64,000 nucleotides of DNA from Xylogone sp. PMI_703 (lineage: Eukaryota > Ascomycota > Leotiomycetes), in assembly GCA_021399445.1 (NCBI GenBank), contig JAJTUQ010000002.1:4154001-4218000 (forward strand). Reading direction: 5' to 3'. The notes beneath the pieces are model-generated. The model was not told the DNA's origin, did not search any database, and saw nothing but the letters and a program-made list of their open reading frames with translations. Position 1 is the first letter of the stretch; every line of letters starts with the position of its first letter. The position numbers and the translations under genes were made by a program. Shown one piece after another: positions 23,401-34,357 of the stretch.

Positions 23401-26400
23401 ATCAAAGCCTCTCAAGAAAGTAGTACCGATCAGCACACCCAGTGTGTGTCGCTGTAGAAACTGTGCCCCCCCACCGCATTACCGCAATCTCCCCTCTCTC
23501 CTGATACGCTGGCCCCCCTTGTTTCATCTGCCGACTCGCTTCTTTTTACCTCGTGTTTTGGCCTCCTTCTCCACAAGCGATGCCAGACTTCCCTGACCTC
23601 CGCATTTTGTCGGGTCGAGCTACAAAAAGACAGGCTTTTTGAGAACGGGAAATCTGATCGTGATGAGATATATTTAGCATGCGTGGTTTCAACCGCACGC
23701 GGGACGGCCCTACCAGGAAAGACAGTACATACTGTACCTATTTCATGTATCAAAGACTGGACCATCGTTGATGCTTCTTGAAAGGTTCGAGAAAGTTTGC
23801 AAACCCCGAGTATGTTGTACAAGATCAGGCTCTTGATACATTAATCCCCATGCGTTCAATGGTGATTGGGCGCACGGCCATGGATCCAGGGAAATATTCA
23901 GGTTCTTTGCACAATAGTACCATACTTTTGTTCACCGAATCGGTGGCAAAAAATGGGAGCAATCTCCTGTCTCGAAAGCGCTATTCTTCCGCAAACTCTG
24001 AAAGTGTGCACAGCTCCCGTGTGTCATTATTATGCCACGATGACTGTCTGGCGCCCGTGGATAATGAGCTGACCGCACTGTACAACCGCAAATCTCGTCT
24101 GACTCTCGCTACTATGAGTGTTGCTTCTTCCATCGAAGTTCCAGAAGCCTTTTCCCGCCATTTTGTGTACCGTGCCAGAACCAGAAATCCCAAGGGAGAG
24201 GTTCGATAGTTCGGCTGCAAGGGGCATGGGAAAATCCAGCATGGCAGACACGCAGGACCCCATCCAGTTAAGAGCACGTCAGCCGAAAAATGCTACGGTG
24301 CCGTACGCATGGCCGACACGTACATGATGTGCCTGCATGAGAACAAAGCGATCACTTCGCCTTTGCTGTTCCCCGAGTCCGGGTCTCACGGGTAGCTCTT
24401 CCCGTGCAGTGCCTGTTGTTTTACTGTGTTATTTCAAAAAGGACAGAAAACCGAATCATACCCTCATGTAAGGAAACAAGCATGGGACCAGGATGGTGAA
24501 GTCATAGAGTAAGAATCAACGAAGAAGCAGAAGACGAGGAAGACAAATTGAGCATCGACGCATCCATCACCAGCACAGACCAGTCATCTAAAGAGGTTCA
24601 AGAGGAGCATACCCCCCGGCTCGGCCATCCCGGAAAAACCTATCGTGCCGAAAAACTGTCCACAAAAATATCCCAAAGGGGCAGTCTTCCAGAACAAATT
24701 TTCGGATACCGCTGGGATTCCCCTCTTTATCTCTGCAACAGAACCACTTCGCTTACATCATCTCACTGTTGTACTCCCGTATTTCAACTGGCAGATACGG
24801 ATTCACCGCCAACTTATCATGCCTCCTAGCACTGTGTAATAAACTGTATTACGTTGTAACTTACGGTACTGTTATCAAGTAAGCAAAAGAAAGGGATAGA
24901 AAAAGCAAAACAGGCATGAAAGCAAGAAACCTGCAGCATCTTTCCCCCATAAAAAAGCAAAAAAATGGCACAGAGCGGTACAGTACCAACTCAAAAAGAA
25001 AAAAAGCAAGCAAACGAACAAAGAAACAGACATGTAAATCCCAATCTTTACATAATCAAGCCTTTCCCCGTCCAACATGAACTACCGTTGTATTCCCCCT
25101 ATTCTCCCGCATCACGCTACGGCAGCCTTCCCCCCGTTTTCCTTCCTGTTTCCTAATGCTGGTATCCAACTCACCGTACCGTACCACACATGTGTGATCC
25201 AGTAAAACAAACAGAGGCCCTTGATCGGGGAAGAATACACCCGTTCAACAAGGGCAAGCAGCCCCGTCCCCGATGCAGAGTCTTACAAGATACATCCTTG
25301 AAAGCCTTTGAGGCCTTTCAAGCCACCCGGGGAGCGGGATATTATTACTGTACTGTTCTAGCCCAAAAGGAATTTGAGTCGAGAGGAAGCACGTGTGGCT
25401 ACCTGCACTGTAACTTAACTGTTGTGCGTGCATTACGTAGTTTCAGAGAATAACTCAAACTGCCATTACTTACTTATGACCGTATGTATCTATGTATGGT
25501 TTAAAACCCCTATCTGTTTCCTCCCCCTTAGGGATTTTTATCCTGGAGCTTTACACGTATCCTTCTAGAAATGAATCTAAATGCTGGATTCTAAGAAAAA
25601 TCTCTCGCCATCCTGACCAGTAACTCGTCTAATAGTTTACGGTTTTCTTTTCCTAGTGCATACTCTACGTCCGGAAAAACCGGCACAGGATTCGAAAAGG
25701 AGGAAAGGGAATAAGAACGCGGAGATTTACTTGGTCTACAAGTCTTAAAAGTAAAAGTCACGATCGTCCTTGCTGAATGTATACTTCGCAACACAGCTCA
25801 ATTGCTGACTATAACAGGTAAGTCTACAGTCAGCTCATGCAAATAAACTATTTGGGGGTTGTTACTCAGACTTGTATATATACTTGACTGTCAGGCTACA
25901 ATCTTTCTGAGCCACGTATATCGCCAGAAAACATTATGCCATGAATACAAGTGAACACAAGCCTGGATAGTCATACAGAAATCTCGAACATTTTTACCAA
26001 CAGTATTCACACTAGGGGCCTAGTCTATAGTATATATCTACATATGGTATCAGACAATAGACCTCGTTCCCACCTCCCCTCTACCACCATATGATACCGC
26101 CCAATATAAAGAGCAGCGTTTGATTCCACGTAATGCCCAGTTTCATCGTCCCCTCAGCACACCAACAATGTTAATCACCTTATAAACTCCCTCCAAGTAA
26201 CGCCCATGCAAATGCTCATCCCAAAACTATTAATGTGCCCGCTCTCCTTGCTCCAGAATGCACACAAGCCAAATCAGGCTGGAATACGCTTGGAAGCTAG
26301 ATTCGTGGCAAAATGAGGGACTTTGAAGAGAATGATTCCATGCAGGTAAATGAAGCTCCCGCTGATCCAACAACAAGGCCGCCTCATGCTTGGTCGTATG

Positions 26401-26504
26401 TTCATGACGTGGCTGTATCTCATATTATTAAATGTGCCATGCGGATGGCCAAAAACTGATAAGAATGTTGCAGAAGAGACAGAGACCATGCTTTAAAAGG
26501 TCTT
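20428..26504. other. Six-kilobase gene-free region
   Basis: No open frame here resembles a known family or shows exon structure. The first part (20.4-21.3 kb) is probably the leader and promoter of the STK32-like gene. GC-rich stretches (20.9-23.4 kb) produce chance frames on both strands, up to 181 codons at 22912-23457. The region is dotted with TACNGTAC-type motifs, densest at 23073-23127. I see no tRNA, rRNA or transposon coding remnant. It could contain a non-coding transcript or an orphan gene that I cannot recognise. Confidence 0.45.
23073..23127. repeat. Dense cluster of GTAC-centred palindromes
   Basis: Within about 55 bp lie CCTGTACAGG, GGACCGGTCC, CAGTACTG and TACAGTACGGTAC, partly overlapping. 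Single members of the same motif set recur through the gene-free spacers of this window. Function is unknown; it could be a protein-binding array or a decayed simple repeat. Confidence 0.5.
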
Positions 26505-28664
26505 TTAATAGTCAATTCGAAGTGGCCGTTCCAAATGTCTCAGAAGTGCATCTAGTTCTCTCCAGTTGTCCGCTGTGTCTGCAAATTTGCGGTGTCTTCT
26601 GGACGCAATGTGCTGGAAATCGTTAGTAGGCTCTATGCTAAGAATATTTACTCCAACTAACCTCTTCGAAATCTTCGAACTTATCCTGGCAATTCTCGCA
26701 GTAGCCTGGTTTAGTATCACGCTTTTCTGATCTCTTCTTTTGGACGGCCTTAGCCTTGCGCGCAGCTTCAGTTCGACGAACGCTTTCCTCCGCTTCGGAT
26801 GGATCCACGTCCTCATCAATATAGTCAAGCTTCTCCTGTGCCTTCCTCCTTACAGTTCGTGATGCACTCCCTTCTCTCAGGAACGTACCAACATCAGGTG
26901 TATGATGAGAACTTGTGTGACCATGTGAGGCAGGGCCACCGCTATTCTTTTCTAGCACCTTCCTTTGTAGGCCATGCACTTCTTTGCTTATCCCAGTCTT
27001 AGCACCTGGTTGAGCAGCTGTTGAGGATATCATTTGGGAACGTATCGCCGAGGTGATATTTGATGGCTGCATCCCAGAAGCGACTGGTTCACCAGCGAAG
27101 AGGCGTGGGGCACCAGCACGGCTTACAAACGCGTTTTGACGATCACGCGAAGATTCGACGTGATTACGAGAAGAAATTTGCTCTTCCATTACACCCGTGT
27201 CCCTCGTTGATGTTGCAGCACTCCTGCTATGACTATCCCCGGTTCCAGCCGTACCTCGGTTTCCACTCATGGTCTTTGGAGGCTGCATCTTATCAATCGT
27301 GGTGGAAGCCGCTGGTCGTGTTCTTGGAGCAGCTGCCTTTTCCCTCTCTTGCTGTCTCTGGTAGCGCATTTTCTCTCGCTCTCTTTCCTCATAATCGGCT
27401 TCCTCCACAAATGGACATTTGCCTCCCGACACACTGCGAAATTGTGGCCAATCTCCATCTTCTTTGTGCTGAACTTTGGCATATTCTCTAACCATGATGG
27501 GCTTTAGCTTTTCATCCATGTCATGAATATATATGAAAGGCCCCTTGAAGTAAACCATTTCTTTCGTAATGACAGTAGGATCTCGATCTGAAGGCCCATT
27601 TATGCGCTCATTTCGTAATAGTTGAGATAGGTCAGCTTCCCGAGTGCTCCTAGAAACGCTTGCCGTCCCCTGAACGCTATTCCCCCTGGTACTGTGACCA
27701 TGGCCTTGCTCGTAACCAGAATAGGTGTCTGTATCAAACATTGTTGTCATCATTCGTTGAAGTTTCTCCAGGGCCCAGATCTTGATCCCCAGTTCTCTTG
27801 CTCGGAGTAATACATCTGAGCTACGTCCTGGTTGTCGCCCTCCATCCCTTTCATGGCGACCTGGTGCTGACCTTCTGTTTATTGACACGTCGAATGTGAA
27901 GGGTGCCTTTGAACTTAAAGAGTCCTGCTTGACTGACTCAGAAGGTTGTTCAAGAAGAGAAGGGTTAATAGTTTGCGGTTGTGTATTTTGTGCCTCTACG
28001 TCGATATTTGCTGCTGACATATCACGTTCAGGAGGAATTGCTCTTGTCGTGACAACATGAGTGACTGCATTGGAGAAAAACATTTCTTCTCGCTGATACT
28101 TTGTCAGTACGTGTAAAGCTTATGGGTATCATGAGAAAGACTTACAGCACCTAGCATAGTAACTTGCCTGGAGCATTTGAGACGAACATCTTCCGGAATG
28201 CTTTCAAAATAGAAAACAAATTTTGGAAAGATTCGCCGGTAATGCTTCTGCCATTGTCGAATTGTCTCTAAATTCTCCTCTGTCACCTTGTCCAGTTTGG
28301 CATACCCCTGTTGAGCCTGTCTCTCCCGAACCGTTACTGATTTCCTTTCAAAAGTAGATGGTTGGGATACGGTGATCTTGCGTGGTACGTGACGGGACTC
28401 ATAGATGACTTGATTAGATTGCTGTCTTGGAGGAGTCTTCAATGGCTGGTGGGACTCTAGCATCTGCTTCTTTGCTGGTGGAGGCTGCCCAAAGGTCTCT
28501 TCACGCTGGATTGCTGCATAGGACCTTTTCTGTTTGGAAGCTGCGGCGGCAGCAACCGCCCGATAGGGCGAATTCACGGCATTTGGATTGCTAGACAATG
28601 GTACTCTTCTACCAGACATGCTGGAAGTAGAGTGAGGAAGCTGTGAAACAGATGCTGCTGCCAT
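26505..28664 (-). CDS. DBF4: Dbf4/Dfp1-type regulatory subunit of the Cdc7 (DDK) kinase
   Basis: Exons on the complement: 28146-28664, 26662-28092, 26505-26612; 685 aa. This subunit activates and targets Cdc7/Hsk1 kinase for origin firing in the nucleus. Evidence: an N-terminal BRCT-like motif N (WQKHYRRIFPKFVFYFESIP ... SNAVTHVVTTRAIP), motif M (KEMVYFKGPFIYIHDMDEKL ... KCPFVEE), and a C-terminal Dbf4-type CCHH zinc finger, PGYCENCQDKFEDFEE continuing across the last intron into HIASRRHRKFA. The last exon supplies both zinc-binding histidines, so splicing at 26613-26661 is required for function. Both introns have canonical ends and CTGAC/CTAAC branch sites. The start at 28664 (MAAASVSQL) is chosen; the ATG at 28679 or one at MSGRRVPL are alternatives. 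Divergently transcribed from the ICP55 gene. Confidence 0.95.
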
Positions 28665-29085
28665 GTGAGGAAGCAGCAAATTCTCTGGAGAACCCAGAGA
28701 TTTCAGGGAGCGGGGTGAGCACGCGACGTGACACGTCCGGACTCTCGACCTTGAGAGGTGCTATGGAGACATTAAGTATAGAATATGTTAAGGGCTGAGA
28801 GTTGCCAATGATCTGAAGTGACGAGTCACGAGTCGTAAGTGGAATGAGTGTTGTGAGGTGAGATAATACTGGTGCTATTGGACGTCGAGAATCTTGGTGT
28901 GGATGTCAACAAGCAAACCGAACCGTCACGGACCACTTAAACCGCGCTTTCCTCCAGCAACCATTAGCGCGACATAAATGCACATAATTATCCCAGCCTC
29001 ATGCGCATAATTATTTTGAGATTGTATGAACCAGTATTTTAACCCGCACAGCAACAAATGCTTCGTATCTGTTGCAATTGTGAAT
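28665..29085. promoter_or_regulatory. Shared upstream region of divergent DBF4 and ICP55
   Basis: 421 bp separate the two start codons, so the segment must hold both promoters and leaders. I could not identify a clear TATA box or a specific factor site. No MCB-type ACGCGT was found near the DBF4 side, although an ACGCGACGTGACACG stretch (28719-28733) is notable. Confidence 0.4.
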
Positions 29086-30678
29086 ATGAGGCTTGGAAGA
29101 TCTTCACTGCAGCAGTTGCGAGCTGCTGTGTTAAGATCATCCGGCATCCAACGATGTAGTTCTACAAATCTTGGATTTAGAGCTCATCCAAATCGACAAC
29201 TTCAAAGAAATTATGCCTCAGTATCAGCTGCGGACCTACAATTTGGACAACCAGTGCACGAGACGCACCCACATCTTTTGAAAGCTGGAGAAAGTACAGT
29301 AATTTATTGATAACTTTGATCGACAAAATTGCTAATACCACTCTATCAGTTACACCAGGCATAAGTGCTCAGGAATATGCGGACCGCAGGTCGAGGCTAG
29401 CTGCGAGCCTTCCTGAGGGTGGAATTGCGATTCTCCCGTCTTCCGATATTAAATACCGTTCAGGCGCCGTTTTCTATGAGTTCCACCAAGAATCTAACTT
29501 TTCTTATGTTACTGGATTCCACGAGCCTGAAGCCACAGCGGTTATACAAAAAGTTGGATCTTCTGCAGACTACATATTTCATTTATTCGTAAGACCAAAG
29601 GACCCCAAGGCGGAACTCTGGGATGGTTCCCGATCCGGTATACAGGCAGCATTGGATGTGTTTAATGCAGATGAGGTATTTTCTGATTTATATCCAGAGG
29701 ATAAAGGAAGTTGCTGAAATTGTTCAGGCTGGGGATATAAATAACCTGAACCAGTTACTTCCACCTCTGATCTCTGGCGCGACTGAAGTGTATACAGATG
29801 ACGCCAAAAGCACCTCTTCTTTTTTCAAAAAGGCGAATACTACAACAACGGAGTTTCAGAAGATGCTGAAAGACAGCAAAGTAAGGCCCTTGAGACCTAT
29901 CCTTAATCAACTGAGGGTAGTCAAAAGTCCAGCAGAGATCAGAAATATGAGACTGGCAGGCAAGATCTCGGGGAGGGCATTCACAGAGGCTATGCGACGT
30001 CAGTGGCACCTAGAGAAAGATCTCGGGGCTTTCTTGGATTACAAATTCAAAACTGGAGGCTGTGAGACTCCGGCATATATTCCGGTGATCGGAGGAGGTC
30101 GAAACGCATTAAGTATTCATTATGTCCGAAATAATGATGTGCTTAAGCCTGGCCAAATGGTTCTAGTGGATGCTGGTGGTCAGTATGGTGGATATATCAC
30201 AGATATTACAAGAACTTGGCCAATCAGCGGAAGATTCTCAGATGCACAGAAGGATCTATACGAAGCAGTCCTTGCAGTTCAGAGGAGCAGTGTATCCCTG
30301 TGTCGAGAGAGTGCCAATATGACTCTAGATCAGATACATCGAATCACCGAAAACGGCCTCAAGAATGCATTAAGAGAGCTCGGATTCAATATGTCTAATG
30401 ATGCATTGGAAACTCTATTCCCTCATCATGTCGGCCATTACATTGGATTAGACGTCCATGATTGTCCTGGATACCCAAGATCCGTGCCACTCAAAGCTGG
30501 ACATTGTGTGACTGTAGAACCAGGCGTATATGTCCCGGATGATGACCGTTGGCCTGCTCATTTTAGAGGAATAGGAATACGAATCGAAGATAGTGTTTGT
30601 GTAGAAGAAGATTCACCTCTTATCCTAACGACAGAAGCGGTCAAAGAAGTTGCGGACATTGAGGCTCTACGTGATTAG
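29086..30678 (+). CDS. ICP55: Mitochondrial intermediate cleaving peptidase ICP55 (Xaa-Pro aminopeptidase, M24B)
   Basis: Exons 29086-29293, 29350-29675, 29728-30678; 494 aa. It removes one N-terminal residue after mitochondrial processing peptidase cleavage, which stabilises matrix proteins under the N-end rule. The N-terminus (MRLGRSSLQQLRAAVLRSSG) is Arg/Ser-rich without acidic residues, a typical presequence. The aminopeptidase P N-terminal domain contains GGIAILPSSDIKYRSGAVFY and YVTGFHEPEA. The pita-bread metallopeptidase domain shows the expected metal ligands: VLVDAGGQYGGYITDITRTW (two Asp), HHVGHYIGLDVHD (His), TVEPGVYV (Glu) and GIRIEDSVCV (Glu). The ATG at 29086 is preferred over one at 29026 because it opens directly with the presequence. 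Introns are short (56 and 52 nt). Confidence 0.95.
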
Positions 30679-30885
30679 AGCGGAGTATTCTGTATTACTA
30701 TATCCTTGTACTTTAACAATTTTGAATGGAAAAGTGGGAATGCATATGTAGTGAACATGCGCGCCTTGTCGCATGTGATTGGATTAGGCGATTGTGAACT
30801 TCAGCCTGGGTGTATCGTACTCTAACCTACATTCTACTTCATCCCACCACTCCGAACAACAACACAACGCAACTACGACGCAACA

Positions 30886-31392
30886 ATGTCGAGCTCGTCA
30901 AACCCGGAGTTATCGCGTGAATCTCCTTCACCTACCGAACCGCTCAATGCAATCCCGGATTCTGGATACAATGATCCAGACTTACCACTGACTCTAGCAT
31001 CATCCGTCATCCTCACGTCCCTACCACAAGATGCGACCTCAGCTCTCGCCTCCGCGGGAGAATTTCCTACCGCAAAAATAACTGTGCGTTTTAAAGCAGT
31101 TGGAAGTGCCCCGACTCTAAGACAACAAGTATGCAAAATTTCCAGCTCTCAGAGATTTGAGGCTGTGGTTGCCTACCTAAGACGGGTACTGAAGGTTGGG
31201 GAACGGGATAGCGTATTTCTATATGTAAACTCCAGTTTTGCGCCGGCATTAGACGAGATCGTAGGAAATTTACACAGGGTGTGTCTTGATGCTCTAGTTA
31301 TGTTGCGGCGAAATTGACATAATGTGTAGTGCTTCAAGGATTCTAAGGATCAACTAATCATTACGTATTCTATGACGCCGGCTTTTGGATGA
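30886..31392 (+). CDS. ATG12: Ubiquitin-like autophagy protein ATG12
   Basis: Exons 30886-31278 and 31330-31392; 151 aa. It is conjugated through its C-terminal Gly to Atg5 (via Atg7 and Atg10), forming the Atg12-Atg5-Atg16 complex that promotes Atg8 lipidation on the growing autophagosome. The ubiquitin-like fold spans [20 protein letters not shown] to [19 protein letters not shown]. The second exon encodes [20 protein letters not shown], ending in the required terminal glycine. Without splicing the frame would end after an unrelated tail, so the 51-nt intron is well supported. The N-terminal 60 or so residues are a Ser/Pro-rich extension, as in other filamentous fungi. The gene is 207 bp downstream of ICP55 in the same orientation and converges on PanB. 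Confidence 0.95.
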
Positions 31393-31556
31393 ACAGATAT
31401 GCTGTCTTATTATTAGATGCAGCTAATCACTACTCTAAACTGGGCCTAAAAGAATCAAGCCTAGAAATCTCCTGCGAACGCCAGAAACGCACTCCAATGA
31501 TGCTCTGCATAATCATGGGACGGAGATATGGGTATTCATGAACGAGAAAAAATTAT

Positions 31557-32617
31557 CTATCGTTTGATGTTTGCTGAGACGCTTATAAATTCCTCAACTG
31601 CTTCCCTTGGAATTGGATATGTATGCTCTGCCGCCGGATATTCGCGCGATTTAACTTCATTCTTATAAGTTTCTATGGCTTTGAAACTCTCGCTCCAGAC
31701 ATCACCATACTTCTTGACGAATTTTGGGAGGAAGCGACCAGGGGGGAAGTGACCAGTCATATCAACTTGGACCAACACTTGGCCTGATGTACCATTTCCC
31801 GCCCCGATTCCTATCGTAGGAATTGATAGTTTTTCTGTGATCAAGGCCGCAACTTCTGCAGGCACGGCTTCTAAAACAACGCCAAAAGCTCCAGCTTCTT
31901 GTACTGCAAGGGCGTCATTGAGGACATTGAGAGCGCTTGCTGCGGTCTTTCCTTGTACCCGGAACCCACCAAAAGCATTTTGGCGTTGCGGAGTAAGGCC
32001 AACATGAGCTAGCACGGGTATCCCCGCTGAAGTGATCCTCTTAATCGTAGAGGCCATCTCCTGTCCACCTTCAAGCTTTATGCCTTGAACACGGCCAACT
32101 TTGATGAATTGGATGGCAGTAGATAGGGCTTGCTCAGGGGATAACTCATAGGATCCCATGGGAAAATCGCCAACCTGGTGATACTGTTAGTTACTTTGTA
32201 TAACTTAAAATGGCAGGAACTTACAGTAAATGCTGCTTTCGCTGCTCGCGAGACTGAACGGCAGTGGAGTAACATATCTTCTATGGTGACTTCACTGGTA
32301 TCTTCCATACCAAGTGCGACCATTGCTAGACTATCCCCAACAAGAATCATATCCATGCCAGCAGCATCGGCAACACGACCACTTGGGAAATCATGTGCAG
32401 TGATCATAGTGATAGGCTCTTTTTTATTATACATGGCCCGTAAGGTATTGAGGGTTACCTTTTTGCGAGGATTAGTATCCGGGCCACCCATTGGTGAATG
32501 AGAGCTTTGCCGACTTTGAAATTGCGACAACAAAGGCCTCACAGCATTTGAGGCTGGTCTTGTGTATTGTGAATAGAAGGCACAAGAGCCTCGGAATATG
32601 TTTATAACCTTCGACAT
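31557..32617 (-). CDS. panB: 3-methyl-2-oxobutanoate (ketopantoate) hydroxymethyltransferase
   Basis: Exons on the complement: 32225-32617 and 31557-32174; 336 aa. It transfers a hydroxymethyl group from 5,10-methylene-tetrahydrofolate to 2-oxoisovalerate, giving ketopantoate for pantothenate and coenzyme A. Family motifs: PITMITAHDFPSGRVADAAG, MILVGDSLAMVALGM (metal-binding Asp), GDFPMGSYE across the junction, GIKLEGG, AHVGLTPQ and TIGIGAGNGTSGQVLV (catalytic-site loop). The first ~45 residues (FRGSCAFYSQYTRPASNAVR) are basic and Ser-rich, consistent with a mitochondrial presequence, as proposed for fungal PanB. The intron 32175-32224 has GTAAGT, a CTAAC branch site and CAG. The gene converges on ATG12 over 164 bp and diverges from UBC8. 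Confidence 0.96.
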
Positions 32618-33345
32618 GGCAGAAAGTTGTATTTTGTGAGGTTCAGATGTAAATAGATAGAATGACTCAACCGATAATTTTTAGATTGAAACAAAATTTT
32701 CTCCATTGTTGCAGCCAGATCTGATTTTATTCACGTCGTGATAGATCCCACGCAGTGTTTTTGAGCACACACATTCTCAGTCAGACGCAATGTCAATGGA
32801 CCGTGCCATGCGTGCCTCGCGTGCCTCGCCTACCCGTACCTCGGATGCCGTAACACACAGCCTCAGCTCCTTTAAGAAAGCTGACTAATCGACCGAGGCC
32901 CTTATTGGAATTCTTCTAACCAGGGCCCGTCATAGAGTAGATGTTAGCTGCCGCAGCTTTCAGGTCTTAGACTTGCATCCGGGGTACAGGGTTCTTTACC
33001 CATTTTTCTGAATCCCTCTGCTAAATGAATGCCACGAAACTATAATTTGGGACTTGAAAGCCCCGTTTGTGCTACCACAGTACGAGTCAGGAGTATTGGT
33101 GACGTCACGTGCCGTCTGTCGTCAACACTGTCCCTAGTTTAGCTCCACCTGGGACAAGCCGGAGCCCGATAAGAGTGACTTATCGCCATTCACTCCTCAC
33201 CGTCCGACCACCCCAACAAACCACCCCACGAAGTGAGGAACATTAACGATCGCCCCAGCTTACGCCAGTGAACGACCTAGAACCCTGAAACATACATCAC
33301 ATCTGCACATATTCAAGAGATCAGCCACAGCAGTAGTTAGACAAG
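32618..33345. promoter_or_regulatory. Shared upstream region of divergent panB and UBC8
   Basis: 728 bp between two start codons. It holds a short direct duplication (cgtgcctcg repeated at 32811-32829), a ggtgacgtcacgtg stretch at 33100-33113 that contains a full CRE-like TGACGTCA overlapping an E-box CACGTG, and no coding signal. Binding of a CREB/ATF-type or bHLH factor is an inference. Confidence 0.45.
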
Positions 33346-34357
33346 ATGTCGAGTCCAAGACGCAGGATCGAGACGGATGTATGTGCTTTCTTCCGAGAAC
33401 CGTGCTTGGAAATTGTACAGATACTAACGTAACATTTCCTGGCAGGTTATGAAGTAAATATCCCTTCGTCCTTCCTTTGTCTTTATTAAGCAAGCTTGCT
33501 AACTACCCATGTGGCAGGATGTAAGCCATCGTCCCGACCCTCGATAGCGCACAACCATATACGAGAAGGACGCCGCTCACAGTAGTGTAGGCTCATGAGC
33601 GATTATGAAGTTACACTAGTCAATGATAACAGTGAGCGCCTCACATTATTATCGTGAGCGGCATAAAAGGGCTAATTTTTGTAGTGTTCGTAAAATCTTG
33701 CTTCGATATCAGCATCCTTATAGCTTACAGTGGCAAACAGGCAGGAATTTTACGTTCGCTTTAAGGGTCCAGATGAAAGTCAGAGACTCCCGTTGCATGC
33801 CTATGAACTGCGGAACTAATATGAGGTAGCTCCATTCCAAGGTGGGCTGTGGAAAGTTCACGTTGAGCTCCCGGATCAATATCCCTACAAATCCCCAAGT
33901 ATTGGCTTCGTAAACCGGATCTTCCATCCTAATATCGACGAATTGTATGTTCCAAACCTTTTCTATAGGAAAATACCAACTGGAAAGCAGGTCCGGTTCA
34001 GTCTGTCTTGACGTTATAAACCAGACCTGGTCGCCTATGTTCGACATGATAAACATATTCGAAGTGTTTTTGCCACAGCTTCTTCGTTATCCAAATCCCA
34101 CTGATCCATTGAATGGGGAGGCTGCTGCATTACTTATGCGTGAACCGAAGAGCTACGAGGCCAAGGTTAAGGGTATGTATATCACTTAATTTCAAAGTAT
34201 GAACTAACAGCCACAAGAATATGTTGCCAAGTACGCCAGTAAAGATGCGGCCGATGAGGCCGGAGCTGAATCCGACGATGAAGACGACATGTCTTCGGTA
34301 GGTAGCTTTGGAGACGATGATGACGACGAGCCTGCCGGTCAGATGGAAGAGGTTTGA
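33346..34357 (+). CDS. UBC8: Ubiquitin-conjugating enzyme E2 of the UBC8/UBE2H family, with micro-exons
   Basis: Eight exons: 33346-33378, 33446-33453, 33518-33520, 33591-33631, 33731-33778, 33830-33944, 33991-34172, 34218-34357; 570 nt, 189 aa. The E2 transfers ubiquitin from E1 to substrates; in yeast Ubc8 works with the GID/CTLH ligase to degrade gluconeogenic enzymes such as fructose-1,6-bisphosphatase. Motifs: N-terminal [23 protein letters not shown] motif in RIFHPNIDE, and the active-site Cys in [15 protein letters not shown]. The acidic C-terminal tail ([14 protein letters not shown]) is also typical. Exons 2 and 3 are only 8 and 3 nt, but they are needed to give VMKMLMSDYEV and are bounded by good splice signals. 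At the exon 4/5 junction the best acceptor yields [12 protein letters not shown], three residues longer than I expect for the family. Confidence 0.93.

Noticed and set aside
22912..23457. 181-codon open frame on the plus strand
   Set aside because: No family resemblance, no good start context, and it crosses the palindrome cluster; likely a chance frame.
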